From positions 54,415-118,414 of the forward strand of contig JAYRKL010000013.1 of assembly GCA_041905795.1 (NCBI GenBank): 64,000 bases of DNA, read 5' to 3'. Positions 55,214 through 63,685 of this stretch are shown here, one piece after another. The stretch is from SHVO01 sp041905795 (lineage in GTDB: Bacteria; Pseudomonadota; Alphaproteobacteria; Rhodospirillales; Rhodospirillaceae). Below the pieces are notes generated by a model that made no database searches, was not told where the DNA came from, and was given only the letters and a program-made list of their open reading frames with translations. Position 1 is the stretch's first letter, and each line of letters starts with the position of its first letter. The position numbers and the translations under genes are program-made.

Positions 55214-56072
55214 ACCGTTTCATCAACCCGTTCCAGATCAGGCGCCCTATAGCCGGCCGCTGCAGGCCGTGGCGCGGATCGAAGACATCGAACCTGTGAC
55301 GCGACAGCGCAACGAGGTAGCCGTCGGCCAGCACCGCCGGCAGCAGCGCCGGCACCGCCTTGGGGTCCACCTGCCCGCGCAAACCCCGCGCCTTGGCGAT
55401 ATGAGCCCCGGCAACGGCGGCGATCTCGGCCACCACGCCGGCGATGCGTTCGCTGTTCTTGCGGTCCTTGACGTCGTGGCTGGACAGTGCCGCCTTGTCC
55501 ATGAGGTCGGCCGGCAGCAGGAACCTGTTCACCCGCGCGTGGTAGAGCACGGCGCGCAACAGGCCGGTGAGCGCCCAGGCGATCCCCACATGACGGCCGG
55601 CGGCGCGGCTGGCCTCGTCGCGCACGCCCAGCGCTTCGAGCACCAGCCAGGTCAGGGTGGCCGAGGTGCCTTCGGCGTAGGTTTCCAGTTCCATGACGTC
55701 GCGCGGCGGATCCTCCTCCAGGTCGCGGGCGCGGGCGTCCAGGAGGGTGTCGAAATATCCGCGCGTCAGTTTGCCGCGGAAGATCGCCGCCGCCAGCGCC
55801 TCCACCACCGGGTTGCCTTTCAAGGGCGTGCCGGCCAGGGCCTCGGGCGATGGTGCTGCGCCCCGGTCATAGATGGTAGCCACCAGGTCCCGCCACCATT
55901 GCAGCTTCATGGCGCCCACCAGGGTTTCGCTCACCGATTCCCGGATCTTGCCGACCTCGATGTTGAAGGCATACAGCGCCAGCACGTCGGGCCGCACCGC
56001 CGGCGGCGCGAATTGCGCCGTCAGGAAACGGTCGCGGTCTTCATGGCTGACGAGATGGGCGAGGTAATCCAT
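55209..56072 (-). CDS. Squalene/phytoene synthase family protein, NDUFAF6-like
   Basis: A 287-residue protein of the isoprenoid synthase fold, in the group that includes mitochondrial NDUFAF6. DRFLTAQFAPPAVRPDVLAL and AMKLQWWRDLV at the N-terminus, and an acidic helix DARARDLEEDPP in place of the first DxxxD motif, mark it as the non-carotenoid group. WALTGLLRAVLYHARVNRFLLP is typical. NDUFAF6 takes part in complex I assembly, and the Mth938 protein at 57631 is a homologue of NDUFAF3, so an assembly role is a fair inference. An actual prenyl-synthase role is less likely, since the motifs are degraded. The stop codon comes from an interspersed repeat. Confidence 0.85.
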   Translation of the reverse strand: MDYLAHLVSHEDRDRFLTAQFAPPAVRPDVLALYAFNIEVGKIRESVSETLVGAMKLQWWRDLVATIYDRGAAPSPEALAGTPLKGNPVVEALAAAIFRGKLTRGYFDTLLDARARDLEEDPPRDVMELETYAEGTSATLTWLVLEALGVRDEASRAAGRHVGIAWALTGLLRAVLYHARVNRFLLPADLMDKAALSSHDVKDRKNSERIAGVVAEIAAVAGAHIAKARGLRGQVDPKAVPALLPAVLADGYLVALSRHRFDVFDPRHGLQRPAIGRLIWNGLMKRY

Positions 56073-56171
56073 GGGTTCCTGGCATAGAAGCTAACCCCTA
56101 GCGCGGATTGCAGGTTTCAGGAAATGAGGTAACATCCCTGCCTTGCGATTGCAAAAGAGGGGGATTTCACC

Positions 56172-56762
56172 ATGAGCGTTCTTCTGACCAACCTGCGCAA
56201 CGCCGTCGTCACCGGCTTCGTTCTGGCCATCGTCATCTTCCTGGTCATCAACCAGGGCCGCTCGGACTTCGCCATGGGCTTCGCCGCTTACATCCTGCGC
56301 TTCCTGCACGTGCTGGCAGGCATCATGTGGATCGGCCTGCTCTACTACTTCAACTTCGTCCAGATCCCGAACATGCCCAAGATCCCGGACGAGCAGAAGC
56401 CCGCCATCGGCAAGGTGATCGCGCCGGCCGCGCTGTTCTATTTCCGCTGGGCGGCCATGGTCACCATGGTCGTCGGCATCCTGCTCGCCGCCCACAACGG
56501 ATACCTGGTCGACGCCCTGCTGCTGGGCTCCCAGACCGGCCAGATCTCCGTCATCGGCATCGGCATGTGGCTGGGACTGATCATGTGGTTCAACGTCTGG
56601 TTCGTGATCTGGCCGAACCAGAAGAAGGCCCTGGGCATCGTCACGGTGGAAGCCGACGCCAAAGCCAAGGCCGCCCGCACCGCCATGCTGTTCAGCCGCA
56701 TCAACACCGTGCTCTCGGTGCCGATGCTGCTGTGCATGATCGGCCAGATGCACTTCGGTTAA
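56172..56762 (+). CDS. Stand-alone membrane domain of the PuuD/urate-oxidase-N type
   Basis: A 196-residue membrane protein with about five hydrophobic segments. The region LRFLHVLAGIMWIGLLYYFN with FVQIPNMPKI resembles the membrane domain of PuuD-type urate hydroxylase (urate oxidase N-terminal family), including a histidine in HVLAGIMWIG that could bind haem. Full PuuD proteins carry a C-terminal cytochrome c domain (CxxCH); none is present here, so this is a truncated or separate form. No purine genes are near. A strong terminator follows at 56788. Function unknown, probably redox-linked. Confidence 0.82.
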   Translation: MSVLLTNLRNAVVTGFVLAIVIFLVINQGRSDFAMGFAAYILRFLHVLAGIMWIGLLYYFNFVQIPNMPKIPDEQKPAIGKVIAPAALFYFRWAAMVTMVVGILLAAHNGYLVDALLLGSQTGQISVIGIGMWLGLIMWFNVWFVIWPNQKKALGIVTVEADAKAKAARTAMLFSRINTVLSVPMLLCMIGQMHFG

Positions 56763-56787
56763 GCGCCACTACAACGAACTAAAAACA

Positions 56788-56817
56788 AAACCCGGGACAG
56801 CGATGTCCCGGGTTTTT
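56788..56817 (+). terminator. Rho-independent terminator
   Basis: A 13-base-pair hairpin (arms AAAACCCGGGACA and complement) around GCGA, followed by a T-run to 56819. It ends the urate-oxidase-N-type gene and separates it from the LysE gene. Confidence 0.95.
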
Positions 56818-56842
56818 TGTTAAATTGCCGCGGGAGCCCGAC

Positions 56843-57463
56843 ATGGCAGGCATTCACGACTACTGGCTGTTCCTGGCCACCGGTGTGCTGCTCAACTTGG
56901 CACCCGGCCAGGACACCATGTTCATCATCGGCCGGAGTATCACCGACGGAAGGCGCGCCGGCGTTACCGCTGCGCTGGGCATCGGCACCGGCGCCCTGCT
57001 CCACACCGTGATGGCGGCCATCGGCTTGTCGGCGCTTCTCGCCGCCTCGGTCACGGCTTTCACCTTAGTCAAACTTGCCGGCGCGGCTTACCTCATGTAC
57101 CTCGGCGTGAAGCTGCTGATCGTGAAAGCCCCGGATCCCGCCGGCCCGGTGCCGGAGTCCGCGCGGTCATCGGCCTATCTGCAAGGCGTCCTGACCAATG
57201 TCCTGAACCCCAAGGTCGCGTTGTTCTTCCTGGCGTTCCTGCCGCAATTCATCGACACCGCGAGCCCCGACAAGTCCCTCGCGTTCCTGATCCTGGGGGC
57301 GACATTCGTCGCCACCGGAACCGCATGGTGCCTGGTGCTGGCGCTGGCCGCTGCAAAGCTGCGCGGACTTTTCCTGCGCAATCCGAGTGTCCGCACCCTG
57401 ATCGACCGGGTAACAGGCGCGGTGTTCCTGGCGCTGGGCGTCAGGCTGGCCTGGACGCGGTAG
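56843..57463 (+). CDS. LysE/RhtB family amino-acid exporter
   Basis: A 206-residue membrane protein with about six helices. The LysE family signature LNLAPGQDTMFIIGRSITDG is at residues 19-38 and LQGVLTNVLNPKVALFFLAF in the middle, as in RhtB-type exporters of homoserine, threonine or similar amino acids. ATG 56843 follows GGGAGCCC; the earlier in-frame TTG is unlikely. Substrate not evident. It is transcribed alone after a terminator and ends before a dispersed repeat. Confidence 0.93.
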   Translation: MAGIHDYWLFLATGVLLNLAPGQDTMFIIGRSITDGRRAGVTAALGIGTGALLHTVMAAIGLSALLAASVTAFTLVKLAGAAYLMYLGVKLLIVKAPDPAGPVPESARSSAYLQGVLTNVLNPKVALFFLAFLPQFIDTASPDKSLAFLILGATFVATGTAWCLVLALAAAKLRGLFLRNPSVRTLIDRVTGAVFLALGVRLAWTR

Positions 57464-57514
57464 AGTTCGGAGCGCGATCAGCGCTGCTCCAGCCTTTTTG
57501 TTTTTTGGTTTCAT

Positions 57515-57622
57515 TGTCATCCTTGGGCCGTAGGCCCGAGGATCCAGGGGTTCATGTTTTCTGGTTTTTAAAACAGAAACGAGAAACCTCTGGATCCTCG
57601 CGGCTTCGCCGCAAGGATGACA
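57515..57622. repeat. Dispersed palindromic repeat (GTCATCCTTG family)
   Basis: Begins TGTCATCCTTGGGCCGTAGG and ends CGCCGCAAGGATGACA. The two halves are largely complementary (CCTCTGGATCCTCG against CGAGGATCCAGGGG). The end sequences match the element at 14196. It lies between the convergent LysE and Mth938 genes and may terminate both. Confidence 0.85.
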
Positions 57623-57630
57623 AGGGAAGG

Positions 57631-58005
57631 CTAGAGCGCGATCAGCGCGGCAGCGACCGCGCGATTCTCGGAGATCAGCATGTTGTAGGTCCGGCAGGCG
57701 GAGCCGGTGTCCATGGGCTCGACGGTCAGCCCCTTCTCCTTCAGCGCGGCGCGCACGTCCGGGGCCAGGCGCCGCATGCGGGCGCCGCAGCCGAGCAGGC
57801 AGACGTCCACCGCGATGTCACCCGAGAGCAGGGCGGCGAAAGAGTCGAGGGTGATGTCCTCGAAGCGGGCCACGGCCCAGGCGAAGGTCGCCTTGGGTGT
57901 GACCATCACCGCGCCCCGATAGATCTTATCGGACACCCGGAAGCCGCCGCCGGCGTAGCTCTGGATCAGTTCGCGGCCGGCCGGCGCCTGCCGGGTCAGT
58001 TCCAC
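57631..58005 (-). CDS. Mth938-like (NDUFAF3-like) protein
   Basis: A 124-residue single-domain protein of the Mth938/DUF498 family. IQSYAGGGFRVSDKIYRGAV at the start, DVCLLGCGARM in the middle and PMDTGSACRTYNMLISENRAV at the end are characteristic. The mitochondrial homologue NDUFAF3 helps assemble complex I, and in alphaproteobacteria this gene is commonly attached to secF, as here (three bases). A bacterial role in complex I or membrane-protein assembly is inferred. Confidence 0.93.
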   Translation of the reverse strand: MELTRQAPAGRELIQSYAGGGFRVSDKIYRGAVMVTPKATFAWAVARFEDITLDSFAALLSGDIAVDVCLLGCGARMRRLAPDVRAALKEKGLTVEPMDTGSACRTYNMLISENRAVAAALIAL

Positions 58006-58008
58006 CGC

Positions 58009-58968
58009 TTAGCGCGCGGGCTCGGGTTCGGGCTCGGCCGCGTCCTTGCCGCCGCCGACGAGGGCGTCGCCGCTACGCAGGTCGAGGTAGAGCAGCACCG
58101 GCATGCCGACACGGATCGACGAGAACGTGCCCACGAACAGGCCCCACAGCATGGCGATGGAGAAGCCCGAAAGGACTTTTCCGCCGAAGAACAGCAGCGC
58201 CAGCACCGTCAGCAGCACCGTGAACACCGTCAACAGGGTTCGCGGCATGACGCGGTTGACCGCCAGGTTCAGGAGTTCCGGCAGCGGCATCTTCTTGTAC
58301 TTGCGCAAGAGTTCGCGCACGCGGTCATAGACCACGATCGAATCGTTCACCGAGTAGCCGGCGATGGTCAGCACCGCCGCCACCGTGGTCAGGTCGAATT
58401 CGAGGTGGAACAGCGAGAATACGCCGAGGGTCGTGAGCACGTCGCTACAGAGTGCAAGACAGGTGCCGAGCGCGAACTGCCACTCGAACCGGAACCACAC
58501 ATAAATGGCGATGGCGATCAGCGCCAGGGCCACGGCCAGCGCGCCCGAGATGATCAGTTCGGCGCCGACCTTGGGGCCGACGACATCGGTCTTGCGGATC
58601 TCGAACTTGCCGGCGAGTTCGCCCTGGACCTTCTTGAGCGCCGCGGTCTGGGCGGCGTCGCCGCCTTCCTGCTGCGCCACGCGGATCATGACGTCCTTGC
58701 CGGTGTCGCCGAACGAAGTGATGCCGATCTCGCCCAGGCCCAGGCCGCCCAGTTCCTCGCGCAGCTTGGCGACATCGACCACCTGCTCGGCGCGCGCCTC
58801 GATCAGCACGCCGCCGGCGAAATCGATGCCGAAGTTGAAGCCCCTGACCGCGATCGACACCAGCGACACCACCACCAGGAACATGGTGAAGACGTACCAG
58901 TAGAAACGCGTGCCGACGACGTCCCAGCGGAACTCGTGCGGCATATAGCGGAGAATGGGTTGGATCAT
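58009..58968 (-). CDS. secF: Protein-export membrane protein SecF
   Basis: Part of the SecDF complex, which uses the proton gradient to help pull proteins across the inner membrane. The 319-residue protein has six membrane helices, the first at about 22-42, a periplasmic loop, and the TIAGYSVNDSIVVYDRVRE segment typical of SecF. The N-terminal GFNFGIDFAGGVLIE matches the family. It follows secD with 15 bases between. A charged tail (KDAAEPEPEPAR) ends the protein. Confidence 0.97.
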   Translation of the reverse strand: MIQPILRYMPHEFRWDVVGTRFYWYVFTMFLVVVSLVSIAVRGFNFGIDFAGGVLIEARAEQVVDVAKLREELGGLGLGEIGITSFGDTGKDVMIRVAQQEGGDAAQTAALKKVQGELAGKFEIRKTDVVGPKVGAELIISGALAVALALIAIAIYVWFRFEWQFALGTCLALCSDVLTTLGVFSLFHLEFDLTTVAAVLTIAGYSVNDSIVVYDRVRELLRKYKKMPLPELLNLAVNRVMPRTLLTVFTVLLTVLALLFFGGKVLSGFSIAMLWGLFVGTFSSIRVGMPVLLYLDLRSGDALVGGGKDAAEPEPEPAR

Positions 58969-58983
58969 GGAGATATGCTTTCC

Positions 58984-60519
58984 TTAGACCGGCAGCGTTT
59001 CCCGCTTGCCGGCGCGCCACCACAGCCACACCTGGAAGCGGGTCACCATCACCGCCGAGAACATGGAGGTGGCGATACCGACAGCCAGCGTCAGGGCGAA
59101 GCCCTTCACCGGACCCGAGCCGAGGAAGTACAGGATCGCCGCGGCGATGAAAGTGGTGATGTTGGAGTCGAAGATGGTGGCGAAGGCGTTCTGGAAGCCC
59201 GCGGTCAGCGCGCTCAGCAGCGTGCGGCCGCTCTGGAATTCTTCTCGCATGCGCTCGTAGATCAGCACGTTGGCGTCCACGGCGATGCCCAGCGACAGCA
59301 CCACGCCGGCGATACCGGGAAGCGTGAGCGTGCCGCCGACGATCGACAGCGTCGCGAACAGGGTGATCATGTGGAACACCTGGCCGAACACCGCGAACAG
59401 GCCGAAGGTGTGATAGGCCAGCATCATGAACACCACCACCAGGAGGCCGCCGACAATGGCCGCCATCGAGCCGGCCTTGATCGAGTCCGTGCCCAATCCG
59501 GGACCAACCGAGCGTTCCTCGATCACATTGAGGGGCGCGGGCAGCGCGCCGGCGCGCAGCAGCAGCGCCAGGTCCTTGGAGGCGTTGATGTCGCCCATGC
59601 CTTCGATGTAGCCCGAGCCGCCGACGATGGGCGAACGGATCGACGGCGAGCTGATGACCTGGCCGTCGAGCACGATGGCCAGCCTTTGGCCGACGTTGTT
59701 GCTGGTGGTGGAGGCGAACTGCTTGCCGCCCACGGTGTCGAAGCGGAAATTGACGATGGCGCCGCCGTTCTGGAACGAGGGCTGGGCGTCCTTCAGGCGT
59801 TCGCCGCTGACTTCCACGCGCCGGCGCACCACCAGGATCTGCCCCGACTGCTTGTCGGGCAGCGCCATGGTGCCGGGCGGCAGGTCGGCGGGGGTGGCGC
59901 CCGGCTCGACCATGTGGAAGGTGAGCTTGGCGGTCTGGCCGATCAGGTTCTTGATGCGGGTGGGGTCGCCGACGCCCGGCAGTTCGACGATGATGCGGTC
60001 CCTGCCCTGCAGCTGGATCGAAGGCTCGCTGGTGCCGAACTCGTCGATGCGCCGGCGGATGATCTCCAGCGACTGGCCGACGGCGGCGATCTCACGTTCG
60101 CGTTTGACGCGGTCCGGCACCCTGATGCGGATGCGGTCGTCGCCCGGCGTGTCGAATTCCATGGTGGTGAGCAGCTTGCCGATGGCGGTGCGCGCGGCGG
60201 CGCGGTCGCCCGGCTCCGTGGTGATGAACACGGAATCCTCGGCGCTGCGGATGTTGCGGTAGCGGATCTTGGCGTCGCGCAGCGCGCTGCGGGACTGTTC
60301 CTCGATATCCGTCAGCTGCTCCTTGAACACCGCCGAGGTGTCCACTTCCAGAAGCAGGTAGGAACCGCCGCGCAGGTCGAGGCCCAGCGCCACCGGCTGC
60401 CACCAGCGGGGGAACTTGGAGGTGATCGACCCCGGCAACGCGTTGGGCAGGGCGAAGAACACCGCCCCCAACACGACGACCATGATGAAAATGATCTTGG
60501 AGAAGCTGAATTGCAGCAT
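58984..60519 (-). CDS. secD: Protein-export membrane protein SecD
   Basis: The larger SecDF subunit, 511 residues, with one N-terminal helix, a long periplasmic region (about 35-310) and five C-terminal helices. LGLDLRGGSYLLLEVD near 45, VELPGVGDPTRIKNLIGQTA near 190, and the proton-path region IAGVVLSLGIAVDANVLIYERMREE with its aspartate near 395 are present. It lies between yajC and secF on one transcript. Confidence 0.97.
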   Translation of the reverse strand: MLQFSFSKIIFIMVVVLGAVFFALPNALPGSITSKFPRWWQPVALGLDLRGGSYLLLEVDTSAVFKEQLTDIEEQSRSALRDAKIRYRNIRSAEDSVFITTEPGDRAAARTAIGKLLTTMEFDTPGDDRIRIRVPDRVKREREIAAVGQSLEIIRRRIDEFGTSEPSIQLQGRDRIIVELPGVGDPTRIKNLIGQTAKLTFHMVEPGATPADLPPGTMALPDKQSGQILVVRRRVEVSGERLKDAQPSFQNGGAIVNFRFDTVGGKQFASTTSNNVGQRLAIVLDGQVISSPSIRSPIVGGSGYIEGMGDINASKDLALLLRAGALPAPLNVIEERSVGPGLGTDSIKAGSMAAIVGGLLVVVFMMLAYHTFGLFAVFGQVFHMITLFATLSIVGGTLTLPGIAGVVLSLGIAVDANVLIYERMREEFQSGRTLLSALTAGFQNAFATIFDSNITTFIAAAILYFLGSGPVKGFALTLAVGIATSMFSAVMVTRFQVWLWWRAGKRETLPV

Positions 60520-60536
60520 CTGGGCGAATCCCGGCT

Positions 60537-60896
60537 TTATTTATTGCTGGCGTCTTTGTCCGCTTTGTCGGCCACCGGCTCGGTCTTGGAGAGCACGGTG
60601 TTGACCATGTCGCGCATCACCTTCACGCGCACGCCTTCGGCGATTTCCACTTCCAGCTGGCGTTCCTCGGCGATGACCTTGGTCACCAGGCCGATGACGC
60701 CGCCGTTGGTGACGATGCGGTCGCCGCGGCGGATGGCTTCCAGGACCGCCTTGTGGTCTTTCATCTTCTTCTGCTGCGGACGCACCAGCAAGAAGTAGAA
60801 GATCACGAAGATCAGGACGAGCGGGACGAACTGGGCCAAGCCGGCCGCGGAACCGGCATCGGCGCCGGCCTGGGCATAGGCGGGAGAGATCAGCAT
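60537..60896 (-). CDS. yajC: Sec translocon accessory protein YajC
   Basis: A 119-residue inner-membrane protein with one helix (LVLIFVIFYFLLVRPQ, about 25-41), followed by QQKKMKDHKAVLEAIRRGDR and the conserved VTNGGVIGLVTKVI. It associates with SecDF and sits just before secD, as in most bacteria. The lysine-rich C-terminus is variable. Confidence 0.97.
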   Translation of the reverse strand: MLISPAYAQAGADAGSAAGLAQFVPLVLIFVIFYFLLVRPQQKKMKDHKAVLEAIRRGDRIVTNGGVIGLVTKVIAEERQLEVEIAEGVRVKVMRDMVNTVLSKTEPVADKADKDASNK

Positions 60897-61074
60897 CCGC
60901 CAACTCCTTCATAAATAGCGGGAAAACGCCTCAAATCGGGCGGGCGGAATATACCGGCACGGGGGCCTAATGCAAATCCCATCCCCGTGCGCGTTTCACC
61001 CTTCCGCCATTTGGGGCGGCCGGCTGGGTTTCGCAAGGCGGATCAGGCCGTTACAGAACTATTGATTGGACCGC

Positions 61075-62229
61075 TTATTTGGCCAGGTAGGCCATGGGGT
61101 CCAGGGCCTGGGTGCCCTTGCGGACCTCGAAGTGCAGCTGGGGCCGGTCGACGTTGCCGGTGCGGCCCACCACCGCGATCACCTGCCCCTGCGCTACCGT
61201 GTCGCCCTTGGCCACCAGGAGCTTGTCGTTATGGGCATAGGCGGTGGTCCAGCCGTCGGCGTGTTTGATCAGCAGCAGGTTGCCGAACCCCTTCAACTCG
61301 TTGCCCGCGTAGGCCACCACGCCGTTGCCGGCGGCGCGCACCTGGGTGCCGGCCGGGGCCGCGATATTGATGCCGTCGTTATGCAGGCCTTTCCCGGCCG
61401 CGCCGAAGCGCGCCAGGATCGCGCCGCTCACCGGCCAGGTGAATTGCGCCCCGCTGGTGGAGGCCGGAACCGCCGGCCGCTGCGGCGGCAGGCTGGCGAC
61501 GTTTGTCTCGGCCGGCAGAGCCGCAGGCGGCGTGAGCGGCTCAGATGCCGGAGGCTGCACCGCCATGGGTGCGGAGAGCGGCGGTGAAGACAGCGGGGGC
61601 GACGACAGCGGTTGTTCGGCAATGGCGCCGGCACCCACACCCGTGGACACGCCCGCCGACAGCGGCGCCGCGCCCGGCAGCGGCGGCAGGTTCTCCGAGG
61701 TGATGGGCCGCGTGTTGCGCGGCGCCGCCATCACCGGCGGCAGGTCGGCGGTGCTGACGCCGGCGCTCGCCCCATTGCTCGCCAGGCTGCGAACCGGTCC
61801 GGCGGCGCTGGTGAAGGGATCCGGGATCCACACATCGGTCCCGGCCCTGATCTGCGACCCCATGGGGAAATCGTTGGCGGATGCGAGGGTGGCCTCATCC
61901 ACGCCGTAGCGCCGGGCGATGGAGGCGAGCGTGTCGCCGTCCTGGGCCTTGTGGGTGCGCGACGGATCGAGGATCAGGGTCTGGCCGACGGTGAGCGTGT
62001 ATGGCGCGGCCAGGCCGTTGCGTGCGGCGATGACGCGGGTCGGCACGTCATAGCGCCGCGAAAGGATGTAAAGCGTATCGCCCGGCTCCACGGTCACGGC
62101 GCGCGAGCGGTCGCTGTCCATGAGGAAGCCGCCCTGATAACCCGGCGCCGGATTGAAATCCGGCGCACAGGCCGCCAGGGAAAGTATCGTTGCCGACAGG
62201 GCGACGCCCGCGCAGAAAATCCGCTTCAT
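61075..62229 (-). CDS. LysM-LytM (M23-like) lipoprotein, probably non-catalytic amidase activator
   Basis: A 384-residue NlpD-like envelope protein. The signal ends in a lipobox (ILSLAAC), so it is lipid-anchored. Two LysM peptidoglycan-binding repeats follow (VEPGDTLYILSRRYDVPTRV and AQDGDTLASIARRYGVDEAT), then a long Pro/Ala/Ser linker with PLSSP repeats, and a C-terminal LytM domain. In the LytM domain the zinc-site HxxxD is replaced (HNDGINIAAP) and the HxH pair reads QLH, so key ligands are lost. This fits the EnvC/NlpD type that activates amidases in cell division rather than cutting peptidoglycan. It directly abuts pcm, and the pcm-nlpD order is common. Confidence 0.93.
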   Translation of the reverse strand: MKRIFCAGVALSATILSLAACAPDFNPAPGYQGGFLMDSDRSRAVTVEPGDTLYILSRRYDVPTRVIAARNGLAAPYTLTVGQTLILDPSRTHKAQDGDTLASIARRYGVDEATLASANDFPMGSQIRAGTDVWIPDPFTSAAGPVRSLASNGASAGVSTADLPPVMAAPRNTRPITSENLPPLPGAAPLSAGVSTGVGAGAIAEQPLSSPPLSSPPLSAPMAVQPPASEPLTPPAALPAETNVASLPPQRPAVPASTSGAQFTWPVSGAILARFGAAGKGLHNDGINIAAPAGTQVRAAGNGVVAYAGNELKGFGNLLLIKHADGWTTAYAHNDKLLVAKGDTVAQGQVIAVVGRTGNVDRPQLHFEVRKGTQALDPMAYLAK

Positions 62230-62880
62230 CTAAGACCTCACGTCAGGAACGCCCTGCACCAGGGGCACGAACCGCACCGGGAACAGGCGCTCGCTCTCGA
62301 ACTGCTTGCCGTTCTTCCTGACGCGGATGACTTCCTGATGAAGTCCCCCCGCGTCGCCGACCGGCAGCACCATCACGCCGCCCGCGTCCGACAATTGCGC
62401 CACCAGATCCGGCGGCACGAGGCGCGCGGCGGCGGTGACCAGGATGCGTTCGAACGGGGCCTGGGCCGGCCAGCCCTTATATCCGTCGCCCACCATTGTG
62501 GTGATATTATGAAGCCCCAGGGCCGTAAAACGCTTCTCGGCCTCGCCCAGCAGGTCGCGGTGGCGCTCCACGGTGTAGACCCGGCGCGCCAGCTTCGACA
62601 GGATCGCCGCCTGGTAGCCCGAGCCGGTGCCCACCTCGAGCACCTTCTGGCGGCCGGAGATCTCGAGGGCCTGGGTCATGAGGCCCACCACCAGGGGCTG
62701 GCTGATGGTCTGACCGCAGCTGATGGGCAGCGCCTGATTGGCGTAAGCCTGGTCGAGGAACGCTTCCGCCACGAAGTGTTCGCGCGGAATGCGCTCGATG
62801 GCGGCGAGAACTTTGGTATCGGTGACCCCGGCGTTGCGCAGGTCCATCACCAGGCGGATTTTCCTGCTCTCGACACTCAC
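62230..62880 (-). CDS. pcm: Protein-L-isoaspartate O-methyltransferase
   Basis: Methylates isoaspartyl residues in aged proteins, allowing repair. The 216-residue protein has the SAM-binding motif VLEVGTGSGYQAAILS, the substrate-site region ISCGQTISQPLVVGLMTQ and the IPREHFV stretch. Its start overlaps the surE stop by four bases (ATGA), and its stop is immediately followed by the LysM-LytM gene start; the three are co-transcribed. Confidence 0.96.
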   Translation of the reverse strand: MSVESRKIRLVMDLRNAGVTDTKVLAAIERIPREHFVAEAFLDQAYANQALPISCGQTISQPLVVGLMTQALEISGRQKVLEVGTGSGYQAAILSKLARRVYTVERHRDLLGEAEKRFTALGLHNITTMVGDGYKGWPAQAPFERILVTAAARLVPPDLVAQLSDAGGVMVLPVGDAGGLHQEVIRVRKNGKQFESERLFPVRFVPLVQGVPDVRS

Positions 62881-63674
62881 GTCTGCGGATACCTCTTTGT
62901 GAGCGCATCCAGGGTCCGGTCGTGGGTGAGATCGACCGTGAGCGGCGTGACGGCGATGAAGCCGTCATCCACCGCCTTCAGGTCGCCCTCGTTGCCGCGC
63001 CCGCGATATTTCTGCTCGCCGATCCAGAGGTACGGGCGGCCCCGCGGGTCGTGGCGCAGGACGAAATCCTCGCCCATCTTGTGGCGGCCCTGGCGCGAGG
63101 GTTTCACGCCGCGCACCTCGGCGATGGGGCGGTCGGGAAAATTGATGCTGATCAGCACATCCTTGGGCCATCCCCCCTCTTCCCAACTCATGGCGCAGAT
63201 TTCGCGGATCAGCGCCGGTCCGTAGTGCTCGGCCGTCTCCCAGGGCGCCGCGGAAAGTTCGCCGAAGGATTGCGACAGCGCGATCGCCGGCACGCCGAGC
63301 AGCGCCGCTTCCATGGCGGCGGCGATGGTGCCGGAGTAATGCACATCCTCGCCCAGGTTGGCGCCGTGGTTGACGCCCGACAGCACCAGGTCGGGCGGGT
63401 GGTCCTTCATGATGTGATTGATCGCCACCATGACGCAGTCGGTGGGCGTGCCCGACAGGCTGTAGCGGCGCGCGCCCAGTTCCACCGGCCGCAACGGTTC
63501 GTGGATGGTGAGCGAATGCCCGGCCCCGCTGCGTTCCACCGACGGCGCCATCACCCAGACGTCCTGGGTCAGGGAGAGCGCGATGCGTTCCAGCACCGCC
63601 AGGCCGTGGGCATGGATGCCGTCGTCGTTGGAGATCAGGATGCGGCAACGGGCAAGGTCGCCGAGCGGTTTCAT
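62877..63674 (-). CDS. surE: 5'/3'-nucleotidase SurE
   Basis: A survival nucleotidase acting on nucleoside monophosphates, and often on polyphosphate. The 265-residue protein has the metal-binding SNDDGIHAHGLAVLE at the start, the SER/N region APSVERSGAGHSLT, and LSGVNHGANLGEDVHYSGT. Downstream pcm is coupled by a four-base overlap. The serS stop is 11 bases upstream. This serS-surE-pcm order is typical of alphaproteobacteria. Confidence 0.97.
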   Translation of the reverse strand: MKPLGDLARCRILISNDDGIHAHGLAVLERIALSLTQDVWVMAPSVERSGAGHSLTIHEPLRPVELGARRYSLSGTPTDCVMVAINHIMKDHPPDLVLSGVNHGANLGEDVHYSGTIAAAMEAALLGVPAIALSQSFGELSAAPWETAEHYGPALIREICAMSWEEGGWPKDVLISINFPDRPIAEVRGVKPSRQGRHKMGEDFVLRHDPRGRPYLWIGEQKYRGRGNEGDLKAVDDGFIAVTPLTVDLTHDRTLDALTKRYPQT

Positions 63675-63685
63675 TTTTTGATGAC

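Noticed and set aside
57325..60798. Very long forward open frame opposite secF, secD and Mth938
   Set aside because: It is antisense to three well-supported genes; its translation is His/Arg/Gln-rich and low in hydrophobic order, an artefact of high GC third positions.
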